Of a stretch of DNA of 14,170 nucleotides, positions 5,549-12,494 are shown in pieces. The stretch's first letter is position 1, and the number at the start of each line of letters is the position of its first letter. The position numbers were made by a program, and so were the translations under genes. The stretch is taken from contig CAJQJI010000040.1 in assembly GCA_905478675.1 (NCBI GenBank), positions 1 to 14,170 of the forward strand. The letters are read 5' to 3'. This DNA is from Candidatus Altimarinota bacterium (GTDB taxonomy: Bacteria; Patescibacteriota; Gracilibacteria; UBA4473). The notes under the pieces were generated by a model. It made no database searches. It saw nothing but the letters and a program-made list of their open reading frames with translations, and was not told the origin of the DNA.

Positions 5549-6519
5549 TTGCCAATTTCATACTGTTAACTGGTCCTGATGCTTTTAGAAGAAGTGCGCG
5601 CCAGCGTTTTCTGTTAGATGGTTTTAAGCAAAAGTATCCTGAAGGCGAAACGACCCGCTTTGAAGAAAACAACACTTTTAGTGAATTACAAAACACGGTC
5701 TTAACGCCTAATTTGTTCGCTAGCCGACGGCTCGTGGTAACCACTAACTTTTGGAAACCTGAAACCTTTGAAGCGGCAGAAAAGGCGGATTTTTGGACCG
5801 CTTTAGAGGGGCAAGCCGACAGCGTGACGCTTATTTCCGTTGAATCAAGTCTAGACAAAAGGACAAAGGCCGCCAAAGCGCTGCTTAAAACCGCTAAAGT
5901 CGAAAGTTATGATTTACTGGAAGCCCCAGAATTAGTGCAATGGCTGATTAAAACAGCCGAACAAAAAGAAGGCAAACTAAGCCAACGTGACGCCCAATAT
6001 TTACTAGACCGTTGCGGCGTTGATGGGTGGAACTTACACTCCGAAATTGAAAAACTGTGTATGGCCAGTAATCAAACGCCTATTAGCAAAGACTTAATTG
6101 ACCAACTAACACTCCCCCACCCTTCAGCCGTTGTTTGGGATTTTTTGAGTGCGTTGAGTGCCCAAAATGCTCCTAAGGCTTTAAAAAGCTTTCGCCTTTT
6201 ACTTCAAAGTGGCGAATCCCCCCATATGATTATGGCTATGATTATTCGCGAAGTGCGTATTCATGCACAACTTAAAGCCGGAAATGAAGCTAATATGGAC
6301 GCTAAATCTATTGCCAGTAAAACCAAAATTCATCCATTTGTGGTCCAAAAGACACTTCCTTTGAGTAAAAAATTTACTCAAAAGCAAATTTCGCAAATGT
6401 ATGAACATCTTTTAAAAATAGATCGCCGTCTTAAAACCGGTGGACTTACGGTTAGTACGGATGATGCTGGCGAATTAGAACTCGCTTTAGAAAAATTTAT
6501 TATTGCCAGTTGCGCCTAA
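5545..6519 (+). CDS. holA: DNA polymerase III subunit delta
   Basis: This 324-aa protein is the clamp-loader delta subunit, which opens the beta sliding clamp during replication. It has the family's N-terminal pattern FILLTGPDAFRRSARQRFLL, in which the Walker A of the AAA+ fold is eroded as usual for delta. SRRLVVTTNFW follows, then domain II around LVQWLIKTAEQKEGKLSQRD and DGWNLHSEIEKL, and the C-terminal collar helices with PHMIMAMIIREVRIHAQLK and KIHPFVVQKTL. The length is normal (about 320-345 aa). The start ATG overlaps the tsaE stop. Pairing of tsaE with holA in one small unit puts tRNA modification and replication together, which probably has no functional meaning. Confidence 0.92.
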   Translation: MIANFILLTGPDAFRRSARQRFLLDGFKQKYPEGETTRFEENNTFSELQNTVLTPNLFASRRLVVTTNFWKPETFEAAEKADFWTALEGQADSVTLISVESSLDKRTKAAKALLKTAKVESYDLLEAPELVQWLIKTAEQKEGKLSQRDAQYLLDRCGVDGWNLHSEIEKLCMASNQTPISKDLIDQLTLPHPSAVVWDFLSALSAQNAPKALKSFRLLLQSGESPHMIMAMIIREVRIHAQLKAGNEANMDAKSIASKTKIHPFVVQKTLPLSKKFTQKQISQMYEHLLKIDRRLKTGGLTVSTDDAGELELALEKFIIASCA

Positions 6520-6532
6520 ATAAAGCGCGACC

Positions 6533-6561
6533 ATGACAGATCTAAATTTATAACCTATACT
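6533..6561 (+). promoter_or_regulatory. Promoter of the prepilin peptidase gene (leaderless)
   Basis: The -35 ATGACA (6533-6538, 5/6), a 17-bp spacer and the -10 TATACT (6556-6561, 5/6) place the start at about 6568, two bases before the ATG at 6570. A leaderless or nearly leaderless transcript is expected. Confidence 0.6.
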
Positions 6562-6569
6562 GCTTTGCG

Positions 6570-7358
6570 ATGATCTATGCGGAACTGATTTTATGGGTAG
6601 GCGCGTTTATACTAGGGACGGTTTTAGGTAGCTTTTCAGGAGCGCTTATTCATCGCCTCCATTTTGATAAACCTGGATTTTGGACCGGGCGTTCAGAATG
6701 CCCTGAATGTAAAACTACCCTCAAATGGTGGAATTTAATACCGCTTTTCTCCTACGCGCTGCAACATGGAAAATGTGCCTACTGCCATAAAAAAATACCG
6801 TTTACCTATTTTTTACTTGAGCTTATTTTTGGTCTGGTCTTCCTTCTTTTTGTGCAAAAATTTAGTTCAACAACCGAAGTCATTCCCTTACTTATTGCCG
6901 CTTGGGCCTTACTGGTTTTATTTTTTTACGACTATTTATACTTAGAGGTCGACTTAAGAATTGTTATTCCCGCAATTGTACTAGCGTTTTCGTGGGTCTT
7001 TTTTCGTGAACAAAGTCCGCCGTTTTATTTAATTGCGGCCCTGATTGGGGGCGGTTTTTATGGCATACAGTTTGCTATCTCTCGAGGTAAATGGGTTGGG
7101 GCTGGCGATATTTACTTTGGTATTTTACTAGGGTTATTACTTGGTTGGCCGCTGCTATTGCTCTGTTTATTTATGGCGTATATCGTTGGAGTACTAGTCG
7201 CTATTTATTTAATGCTGTTTAAAAACTATGGACGTAAATCCGCTCTCCCTATGGGCGCATTTTTAATGCCCGCTGGTTTAGTTTGCTTATATAATGGTGA
7301 CTGGTGGCTTAACCTATACCTAACTTGGTCTGGGCTTGGACAATTTTACAGCTTCTAA
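6570..7358 (+). CDS. pilD: Type IV prepilin peptidase (A24 family)
   Basis: This 262-aa polytopic membrane protein cleaves the leader of type IV prepilins and usually also N-methylates the new end. The N-terminal LGSFSGALIHRL (19-30) fits the family's GSFxNVxxxRLP. Two CxxC pairs follow, CPEC at 44-47 and CAYC at 69-72, flanking NLIPLFSY, the usual zinc-binding cytoplasmic domain. The candidate catalytic aspartates are D120 (in YDYLYLEVDLRIVIP) and D180 in GAGDIYFG, the GxGD motif. About eight hydrophobic helices are present, and the length is normal. No pilin genes are in the window, so the substrates are elsewhere. Type IV pili are widespread in Patescibacteria. It is followed after 4 nt by a small membrane protein gene, so the two form an operon. 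Confidence 0.93.
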   Translation: MIYAELILWVGAFILGTVLGSFSGALIHRLHFDKPGFWTGRSECPECKTTLKWWNLIPLFSYALQHGKCAYCHKKIPFTYFLLELIFGLVFLLFVQKFSSTTEVIPLLIAAWALLVLFFYDYLYLEVDLRIVIPAIVLAFSWVFFREQSPPFYLIAALIGGGFYGIQFAISRGKWVGAGDIYFGILLGLLLGWPLLLLCLFMAYIVGVLVAIYLMLFKNYGRKSALPMGAFLMPAGLVCLYNGDWWLNLYLTWSGLGQFYSF

Positions 7359-7362
7359 TCTT

Positions 7363-7737
7363 ATGTGGAAAAACTTACTACTCACGCTTATTATTTTGGT
7401 TTTATGTGTTTTTATACTCTATGTAACCATTTTCCAGCTTGACCCTATGGGGGAACAACAATATGTAGCTTTTTTAGCTTTGGGCACCTCTGGTTTATTT
7501 GGAATTTGGTCGTTTTTTACGCTGATCTTCTTTTTTGGGGCCGAACTTATTACAGGTTATAAACTCGGTAACCGAAGTTTTTTAATTGCGGTTCGTCGAG
7601 GATTTTTAGTCAGTGGTCTTAGTGTAAGCCTCATTACACTCCAGTTTTTAAACCTTCTCGGCTGGCCAGAGGCCGTGTTAGTAGCGTTGTTCTTTAGCTT
7701 AATGGAATGGATTTTTTTAACGGGTAAATACTACTAA
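7363..7737 (+). CDS. Small four-TM membrane protein
   Basis: This 124-aa protein is made almost entirely of membrane helices, at about 4-25, 36-60, 78-98 and 102-120. A basic stretch, AVRRGFLVSG, lies before the third helix. It resembles an unnamed membrane protein family that I recall from Patescibacteria, with a GTSGLFGIWSFF motif in the second helix, the AVRRG element, and a terminal SLMEWIFL. No function is known to me. The frame is open to a TTG at 7336 that would overlap the peptidase gene. The ATG at 7363, five bases after its stop, is a better start. Being cotranscribed with the prepilin peptidase does not by itself tie it to pilus assembly. Confidence 0.75.
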   Translation: MWKNLLLTLIILVLCVFILYVTIFQLDPMGEQQYVAFLALGTSGLFGIWSFFTLIFFFGAELITGYKLGNRSFLIAVRRGFLVSGLSVSLITLQFLNLLGWPEAVLVALFFSLMEWIFLTGKYY

Positions 7738-7761
7738 GCCCCTTATTAAAGAATAAAAAAT

Positions 7762-7790
7762 TTGCTCACAAATTAAAAGGGTTCTAAACT
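7762..7790 (+). promoter_or_regulatory. Probable promoter of pyk
   Basis: TTGCTC (7762-7767), a 17-bp spacer and TAAACT (7785-7790) suggest a start near 7797 and a leader of about 19 nt. Both boxes deviate from consensus, so this is a moderate call. Confidence 0.4.
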
Positions 7791-7815
7791 AGTACATGAT
7801 TTAAACCTGATTTTT

Positions 7816-9219
7816 ATGAGACGCACTAAAATTGTCGCTACCCTTGGTCCGGCTTCTAATAGCTATGAAATGATTGACGCTTTATCACAAGCAGGCGTTG
7901 ATATTTTTCGACTTAATTTTTCACATGGAACGCATGAAAGCCAAGGCGAACTCATCAAAAAAATTAAACGGCTTAATCAAAAATCCCCGAAAAGTCACGC
8001 CATTTTACTTGATACAAAAGGCCCAGAAATCCGAAGTGGTGATTTAAAAGTTCCCATTAATGTTAAAGCCGGAGATCGTTTAATTTTTTCACCGCATCCA
8101 GGCGATTATGAACAAACCGGTAAAATTGGAGTTAATTATGATGAATTTATTAATGATGTTGAAATTGGCGAAAGCGTTTTACTTGATAGTGGAGTGATTG
8201 GCTTAACGGTGCTTGAAAAAACAGACACCGACGTCATTTGTGAAGTCCATGACGAAGGCGTTATTACGTCTCGTCGACACATAAACATTCCAGGGAAAGA
8301 TGTTTCGCTTGAATCTATTACCGACAAAGACTGGTCTGACATTAAGTTTGGAGTTGAAATGGGTGTCGATATTATCGCCCTTTCTTTTGTTCGAAAATCA
8401 GATGAAATTAACGAATTAAAAAACTTTTTAAAAGAACAAAACGCCAAGATAGAAGTGATGGCTAAAATAGAAAGCTTCGAAGCGACTAAGCATTTAGATG
8501 CTATTTGTGAGGCCGCCGATGGTATTATGGTCGCTCGAGGAGATTTAGGCGCTGAAGTTCCTTTTGAGCAAGTTCCAAAATTACAACGAGAAATCATTGA
8601 GACCTGTGCTAATTACGGTAAACCCGTCATTGTGGCGACCCACATGCTGGAATCAATGATTGAAAACCCAGTGCCAACACGAGCCGAAGTTTCGGATGTT
8701 TCAACTGCCGTATGGCAACGAGCGGACGCTACCATGCTTTCTGGTGAAAGTGCCAATGGCGAATACCCGATTAAGGCCGTTGAAGCCATGAGCAAAGTAG
8801 CACTAACGACTGAATCTGAATTTTTAGCGACACGCCCCTTAAAGGATCTACCCGTTTTAGGGGAACGAGGCTTATTTGCTAAAACCGCCTGCCAAATGGC
8901 TTGTACTCAAGACGATATTGCCGCCATTATGGTAATTACTCGTAGTGGGGAGACCGCTCGCCGGGTCGCGCGTTTCCGCCCTAGAGTCCCTATTTATGCT
9001 TTTACCAACGAACCAAGTACTAGACGCCGACTCGGGTTAAACTGGGGAACTGAGGCGTTTCGCATTGAATTCTCGTCAACCCCTGAAACCACTATCTTAA
9101 GAGCGCGTGAAGCCTTTACAAAAAAATATCCGGCCTTAACAGGCTGTAAGTGTGTGCTTATTTCTGACTTTTTGGTCGATGACGCTTTTATACCAACGAT
9201 TCAAATTAGAAATTTTTAA
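7816..9219 (+). CDS. pyk: Pyruvate kinase
   Basis: This 467-aa enzyme converts phosphoenolpyruvate and ADP to pyruvate and ATP, the last step of glycolysis. The signatures are complete: RRTKIVATLGPAS at 2-14, FRLNFSHG at 31-38 (R32, N34, S36), LLDTKGPEIRSG at 64-75, and the active-site stretch MAKIESFEA with catalytic K217 and metal ligand E219. They continue with ARGDLGAEVP with D243, THMLESMIENPVPTRAEVSD, and ATMLSGESANGEYP. The C-terminal domain follows with VITRSGETARRVARFRPRVP. The length matches bacterial enzymes without the extra C-terminal phosphohistidine domain. By hand alignment the position that separates K+-dependent (Glu) from independent (Lys) enzymes falls near N82, but the alignment is not secure there. 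It is preceded by its own promoter; no convincing terminator follows. Confidence 0.97.
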   Translation: MRRTKIVATLGPASNSYEMIDALSQAGVDIFRLNFSHGTHESQGELIKKIKRLNQKSPKSHAILLDTKGPEIRSGDLKVPINVKAGDRLIFSPHPGDYEQTGKIGVNYDEFINDVEIGESVLLDSGVIGLTVLEKTDTDVICEVHDEGVITSRRHINIPGKDVSLESITDKDWSDIKFGVEMGVDIIALSFVRKSDEINELKNFLKEQNAKIEVMAKIESFEATKHLDAICEAADGIMVARGDLGAEVPFEQVPKLQREIIETCANYGKPVIVATHMLESMIENPVPTRAEVSDVSTAVWQRADATMLSGESANGEYPIKAVEAMSKVALTTESEFLATRPLKDLPVLGERGLFAKTACQMACTQDDIAAIMVITRSGETARRVARFRPRVPIYAFTNEPSTRRRLGLNWGTEAFRIEFSSTPETTILRAREAFTKKYPALTGCKCVLISDFLVDDAFIPTIQIRNF

Positions 9220-9251
9220 AAACTTTCACCTTAGAGGCTGCCACAAGAAGT

Positions 9252-9281
9252 TTGACTTTTCCAGACTTTGAGTAATATAAA
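9252..9281 (+). promoter_or_regulatory. Promoter of the small anchored-protein gene
   Basis: The -35 TTGACT (9252-9257, 5/6), an 18-bp spacer and the -10 TATAAA (9276-9281, 5/6) give a start near 9288. The leader is about 34 nt and contains the small inverted repeat at 9293-9305. Confidence 0.55.
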
Positions 9282-9292
9282 ATTAATATTCA

Positions 9293-9305
9293 CAGACTCT
9301 GTCTG
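9293..9305 (+). repeat. Short inverted repeat in the 5' leader
   Basis: CAGAC and GTCTG flank a TCT centre between the predicted start point and the ATG at 9322. It may be an operator half-site pair or a small RNA hairpin. The octamer CAGACTCT recurs after the gene at 9705-9712. Short enough to be chance. Confidence 0.3.
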
Positions 9306-9321
9306 ACTAATTGAAATTCAC

Positions 9322-9687
9322 ATGCGTAATTTACTTTTCTTGGTCTTATTTCTATTTCTTGTTGGAGGGCTTATTTTTTGGCTATGGTCAGACCATGGAG
9401 ACGAAAAAACACTCGAACAAGCTTTAGCCGAAAAACAAATGATGGTGGAAAAGCAAGGCGTTCCTCGTATAGATTTAGACGAGGTTGAAATTGCCTATGA
9501 TGAAAACGGTTTGATTCTACAAACCCTTTATAATCGAGAAGTGAACTTAACTTTAAGTACTAAACCAGTGCGAAATGTTGAAGTTTATGATGGAATTATG
9601 ACCTACCAAGAACAAGACAACGGACAATGGAATTTTCGATCTTATAATTTAGCGCAGTACATTGAAGAAAACTTTAAAGAAGAATAA
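9322..9687 (+). CDS. Small single-TM anchored protein of unknown function
   Basis: This 121-aa protein has an N-terminal hydrophobic helix at about 3-22 (LLFLVLFLFLVGGLIFWLW) that acts as a signal anchor, followed by a charged, acidic domain. There is no lipobox cysteine. The soluble part (about 23-121) contains RIDLDEVEIAYDENGLILQT and a beta-rich stretch ending in QWNFRSYNLAQYIEENF. I do not recognise a family. The gene is monocistronic, with a recognisable promoter and a strong intrinsic terminator, which argues that it is expressed for its own sake. The ATG at 9322 has no ribosome binding site. A small extracytoplasmic domain held at the membrane is the plain reading. Confidence 0.75.
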   Translation: MRNLLFLVLFLFLVGGLIFWLWSDHGDEKTLEQALAEKQMMVEKQGVPRIDLDEVEIAYDENGLILQTLYNREVNLTLSTKPVRNVEVYDGIMTYQEQDNGQWNFRSYNLAQYIEENFKEE

Positions 9688-9717
9688 GACTAACACGCGG
9701 TAAACAGACTCTCAAAG

Positions 9718-9740
9718 AAGCCTCGCAATGAGGCTTTTTT
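9718..9740 (+). terminator. Intrinsic terminator
   Basis: AAGCCTC (9718-9724) and GAGGCTT (9730-9736) form a perfect 7-bp stem with a 5-nt loop, and the T-run 9735-9740 follows. It ends the small-protein transcript. Its second arm lies where the -35 of the cca promoter would be. Confidence 0.88.
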
Positions 9741-9745
9741 CATGC

Positions 9746-9751
9746 TATAAT
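9746..9751 (+). promoter_or_regulatory. Extended -10 promoter of cca (leaderless)
   Basis: ATGCTATAAT supplies TGC-TATAAT, a perfect extended -10. There is no -35 match because the terminator hairpin occupies that place. The ATG at 9758 begins 7 nt after the -10, so transcription should start at the start codon itself. This decides the start of cca. Confidence 0.65.
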
Positions 9752-9757
9752 ACGGCA

Positions 9758-11092
9758 ATGCATAAAACCGCCACAAACATTGTTGGAACGCTACAAGACC
9801 AAGGCTTTGAAGCCTATTTAGTCGGTGGCTGTGTGCGCGATTTATTACTGGGGGAAGAGCCGCTGGACTATGATATTGCCACGAATGCCAGGCCCGAAGA
9901 AGTAGAAAATATTTTTAAAAAAACGTGGCCGATTGGAAAATCTTTTGGCGTCATATTAATTGAACAAGACGGACACAAGTTTGAAGTTGCCACCTTTAGA
10001 GAAGAAAAGAATTATCAAGACGGTCGTCGTCCAGAGACCGTTGAATTCAGTACCGCCGAGTACGATGCCTTACGCCGAGATTTCACCATTAACGGCATTT
10101 TTTATGATCCAATCATCGACAAATACCATGACTTTGTGGGCGGGAAAAAAGATTTAGCGAATAAAGTTTTACGATTTATTGGCAATCCTGATACACGGCT
10201 TCAAGAAGATTTCTTAAGACTTTTGCGCGCCGTTCGGTTCCGACACCGATTTGGATTAGACTATGATTATGATACGGGGCTAGCCCTTAAAAAACATGCC
10301 AGCTTAGTGACCCAAATTGCGGCGGAAAGAGTGAGCGATGAATTGAACAAAATAATTATACACAAGGCGAGGGCCGCGGCCTTTAAAGATTTATACGAGC
10401 TGGGACTCTTAGCCAAGCTTTTTCCTGAAGTTGAAGCCTTGGCTAAAACCGACCAACCGAAAGATCATCATCAAGAAGGAGACGTGTTAACCCATACGTT
10501 TCTGGTACTGCAAAACATGGCCGAAGGCGAAGATCCAGCGCTTTATTGGGCGGCATTTTTTCATGACTATGCCAAAGCTAAATGCAAATACTGGGACGGC
10601 ACACAGTGGTCTTACCCTGGGCATGACCAAATTGCCGACGATTTAGTAGCGCCGCTCCTGGAGCGCTTAAAGTTTTCTAATAAACTACAGGCCGATATTT
10701 TATGGTTACTGCACTATAAACCTATTTTTGAAAGTTTTTATGATATGAAGCTTTCTAAAAGACTGCACTATTTTGATCAGCCTGGTTTTGAAAATTTAAT
10801 AAAATTAGAGAAAGCCGATTTAATGGGCTGCATCCCCGAAGACAAAAAAGAACATCAAGAAGCTTTTCTAGAACTAGAAAAAATTCATGAGAACTGGGAG
10901 TTTGCGCACAACGCGGGCATTCTCCCTTCACACAAGCCAGAACTGTACACTGGCGAAGAGATTATGGAAATTACTGGTATTCCCCCATCGGCACGAATTG
11001 GGGAGCTCAAAGCGCAGTTAAGAGAACTGCAAATGGACGACATCATTAAGACTCGAGCCGAAGCGAAGACGTGGCTAAAAGAACAAGTTTAA
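9758..11092 (+). CDS. cca: CCA-adding tRNA nucleotidyltransferase with HD domain
   Basis: This 444-aa class II nucleotidyltransferase adds or repairs the 3' CCA of tRNAs. The head domain has YLVGGCVRDLLLG (GG at 23-24, RD at 27-28) and the metal-binding LDYDIAT with D37 and D39. RRDFTINGIFYDP follows, then the template-forming RLQEDFLRLLRAVRF. An HD domain follows, with THTFLV (H246) and FFHDYAKAK (H269, D270), usual in bacterial CCA enzymes with phosphohydrolase activity. An in-frame ATG at 9728 lies inside the terminator loop upstream of the promoter, so it cannot be the start; 9758 gives the family's normal N-terminus. Both tRNAs in the window already encode CCA, so repair is likely for them at least. 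A CC- or A-only activity cannot be excluded by eye. The stop directly abuts the serS stop. Confidence 0.94.
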   Translation: MHKTATNIVGTLQDQGFEAYLVGGCVRDLLLGEEPLDYDIATNARPEEVENIFKKTWPIGKSFGVILIEQDGHKFEVATFREEKNYQDGRRPETVEFSTAEYDALRRDFTINGIFYDPIIDKYHDFVGGKKDLANKVLRFIGNPDTRLQEDFLRLLRAVRFRHRFGLDYDYDTGLALKKHASLVTQIAAERVSDELNKIIIHKARAAAFKDLYELGLLAKLFPEVEALAKTDQPKDHHQEGDVLTHTFLVLQNMAEGEDPALYWAAFFHDYAKAKCKYWDGTQWSYPGHDQIADDLVAPLLERLKFSNKLQADILWLLHYKPIFESFYDMKLSKRLHYFDQPGFENLIKLEKADLMGCIPEDKKEHQEAFLELEKIHENWEFAHNAGILPSHKPELYTGEEIMEITGIPPSARIGELKAQLRELQMDDIIKTRAEAKTWLKEQV

Positions 11093-12358
11093 TTAGCCCT
11101 TCGCCTCAATCTTTTTAAAACCACAGAACGGCCATAACACTTCTGGAATATCAATTGAGCCATCGGCATTTTGTCCGTTTTCAAGAATCGCAATTAACGG
11201 CCGAGAACTCACTGCCGTTCCATTTAAGGCATAGGCGTATTGTAGTTTTCCATCTTCATCTTTATATCGCGTATTTAAACGACGGGTTTGAAAATCATCA
11301 CAAATAGAAGTCGAAGTCATTTCTCGGTACTGAGCTTGCCCCGGCAACCAAGCTTCTAAATCATATTTTTTAGACGCTGAAACCCCTAAATCACCACAAC
11401 CAATATTGACTACTTGGTAGTGAATCCCTAGTTTTTTTAGAATTTCTTCTTCCGTTTCACGCAGTGATTCATGCACCGACACCGCGTCTTCAGGCTTACA
11501 AAACACCACCATTTCTATTTTTTCAAATTGATGGACTCGCAAAATACCTTTGGTGTCTTTCCCGTAACTCCCCGCTTCACGACGAAAACAAGGGCTATAA
11601 GCTGCGTACCGAATTGGTCCTTGAGAGAGATCAATAACTTGGTCGGCATGAATACTAACCATTGGCACTTCAGACGTTCCAATTAAATACAAATCATCTT
11701 CCCCTGGATTCACACAGTAGTTCTCATCTCGATCAAAAAAGCCCGTTCCCATAATGGCTTCTTTTCGTGTCATAAAAGGTGGAATCGTCGGGCTATAGCC
11801 TTTATCCGATACTTTTCGAAATGCCCACATCATCAACGCTTGTTGCAGCATAGCGAGCTCATTTTTTAAGTAGTAAAAACGAGAACCAGATACCTTTGCG
11901 GCTTGCTCCATATCTAATAAGTTCAAAGCTTCGGCTAACTCCCAGTGTTCTTTAGGGGCAAAATCAAAACTTGGTTTTTCGCCTTCTAGACGAGCCACTT
12001 GGTTCCCTTCTTCCCCCTCTCCATCTGGGACTTCATCACGAGGCGGATTTGGCAGACTCATTAATAACTCCTGCGCCACGTCACTGGCTTTTTCTAGGTC
12101 CGCTTCTAAATTTTTTCGTTTATCGGCAATGACCTTCATATCGGCTAAGGCTTGCGCTTTTTCTTCGCCGGTTAATTGTGGAATACGCTTCGAGGCTTCA
12201 TTTTGTTCGGCTTTCAAGCTCTCTGTTTGCGCTTGTAAATCACGCTTCGCTTCATCCGCCGACAGCAGGTCATTAATAACATTTGGTTGCACGCCTTTAC
12301 GTGCCAAACGAGTTTTGAAATCTTCTGGATGTTGCCGTATTGCTTTTAAATCGAGCAT
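11093..12358 (-). CDS. serS: Seryl-tRNA synthetase
   Basis: This 421-aa class II enzyme charges tRNA-Ser with serine. Residues about 30-100 form the charged antiparallel coiled-coil arm that holds the long variable arm of tRNA-Ser. It ends in the family's LPNPPRDEVPDG. The catalytic core has YLIGTSEVPM (224-233), motif 2 in CFRREAGSYGKDTKGILRVH (257-276), FEKIEM, EMTSTSICDDFQTRR with the substrate-binding region at 346-360, and motif 3 in LNGTAVSSRPLIAILEN (378-394). The length is normal. It is convergent with cca without any spacer, so there is no room for a terminator between the stops. It is divergent from the DHH-family gene. The leader is too short for a T-box. Confidence 0.96.
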   Translation of the reverse strand: MLDLKAIRQHPEDFKTRLARKGVQPNVINDLLSADEAKRDLQAQTESLKAEQNEASKRIPQLTGEEKAQALADMKVIADKRKNLEADLEKASDVAQELLMSLPNPPRDEVPDGEGEEGNQVARLEGEKPSFDFAPKEHWELAEALNLLDMEQAAKVSGSRFYYLKNELAMLQQALMMWAFRKVSDKGYSPTIPPFMTRKEAIMGTGFFDRDENYCVNPGEDDLYLIGTSEVPMVSIHADQVIDLSQGPIRYAAYSPCFRREAGSYGKDTKGILRVHQFEKIEMVVFCKPEDAVSVHESLRETEEEILKKLGIHYQVVNIGCGDLGVSASKKYDLEAWLPGQAQYREMTSTSICDDFQTRRLNTRYKDEDGKLQYAYALNGTAVSSRPLIAILENGQNADGSIDIPEVLWPFCGFKKIEAKG

Positions 12359-12378
12359 AGTTAATTTTTAGTAGAAAA

Positions 12379-12407
12379 ATTGTAGGCAAAACTCAGGCTT
12401 CTGGCTA
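12379..12407 (-). promoter_or_regulatory. Probable promoter of serS
   Basis: On the minus strand TAGCCA (12402-12407, 4/6), a 17-bp spacer and TACAAT (12379-12384, 5/6) give a start near 12372 and a leader of about 14 nt. It stands back to back with the promoter of the DHH-family gene, with 21 bp between the two -35 boxes. Confidence 0.45.
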
Positions 12408-12428
12408 TAGTTAAGTCTTACAAAATAT

Positions 12429-12457
12429 TTGACCTTTTGTATTAATTATTTTATAAT
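12429..12457 (+). promoter_or_regulatory. Strong promoter of the DHH-family gene
   Basis: The -35 TTGACC (12429-12434, 5/6), a 17-bp spacer and a perfect -10 TATAAT (12452-12457) make this the best promoter of the window. The start is expected near 12464, leaving a leader of about 31 nt. The element lies within the upstream open part of the frame and so rules out a start before it. Confidence 0.75.
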
Positions 12458-12494
12458 ACACCTTAAGCTAAGTTTTAACGCTTTGAACTTTCCC

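Noticed and set aside
5541..5570. UGA recoding to glycine, as in Gracilibacteria/SR1
   Set aside because: No gene in the window has an in-frame TGA, and the only TGA stop forms an ordinary ATGA overlap with holA.
5526..5876. Open frame of 116 codons antisense to holA
   Set aside because: It overlaps a well-supported gene and its translation shows no domain or initiation signal.
8136..8597. Open frame of 153 codons on the minus strand inside pyruvate kinase
   Set aside because: It is a Ser/Thr-rich shadow of a highly conserved enzyme gene, without a promoter or any protein-like pattern.
9728..9757. Upstream ATG for cca
   Set aside because: It lies in the loop of the preceding terminator and before the promoter -10.
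12429..12494. TTG start extending the DHH-family protein by 22 residues
   Set aside because: The TTG is part of the -35 box and the -10 lies inside the extension, so it cannot be in the mRNA.
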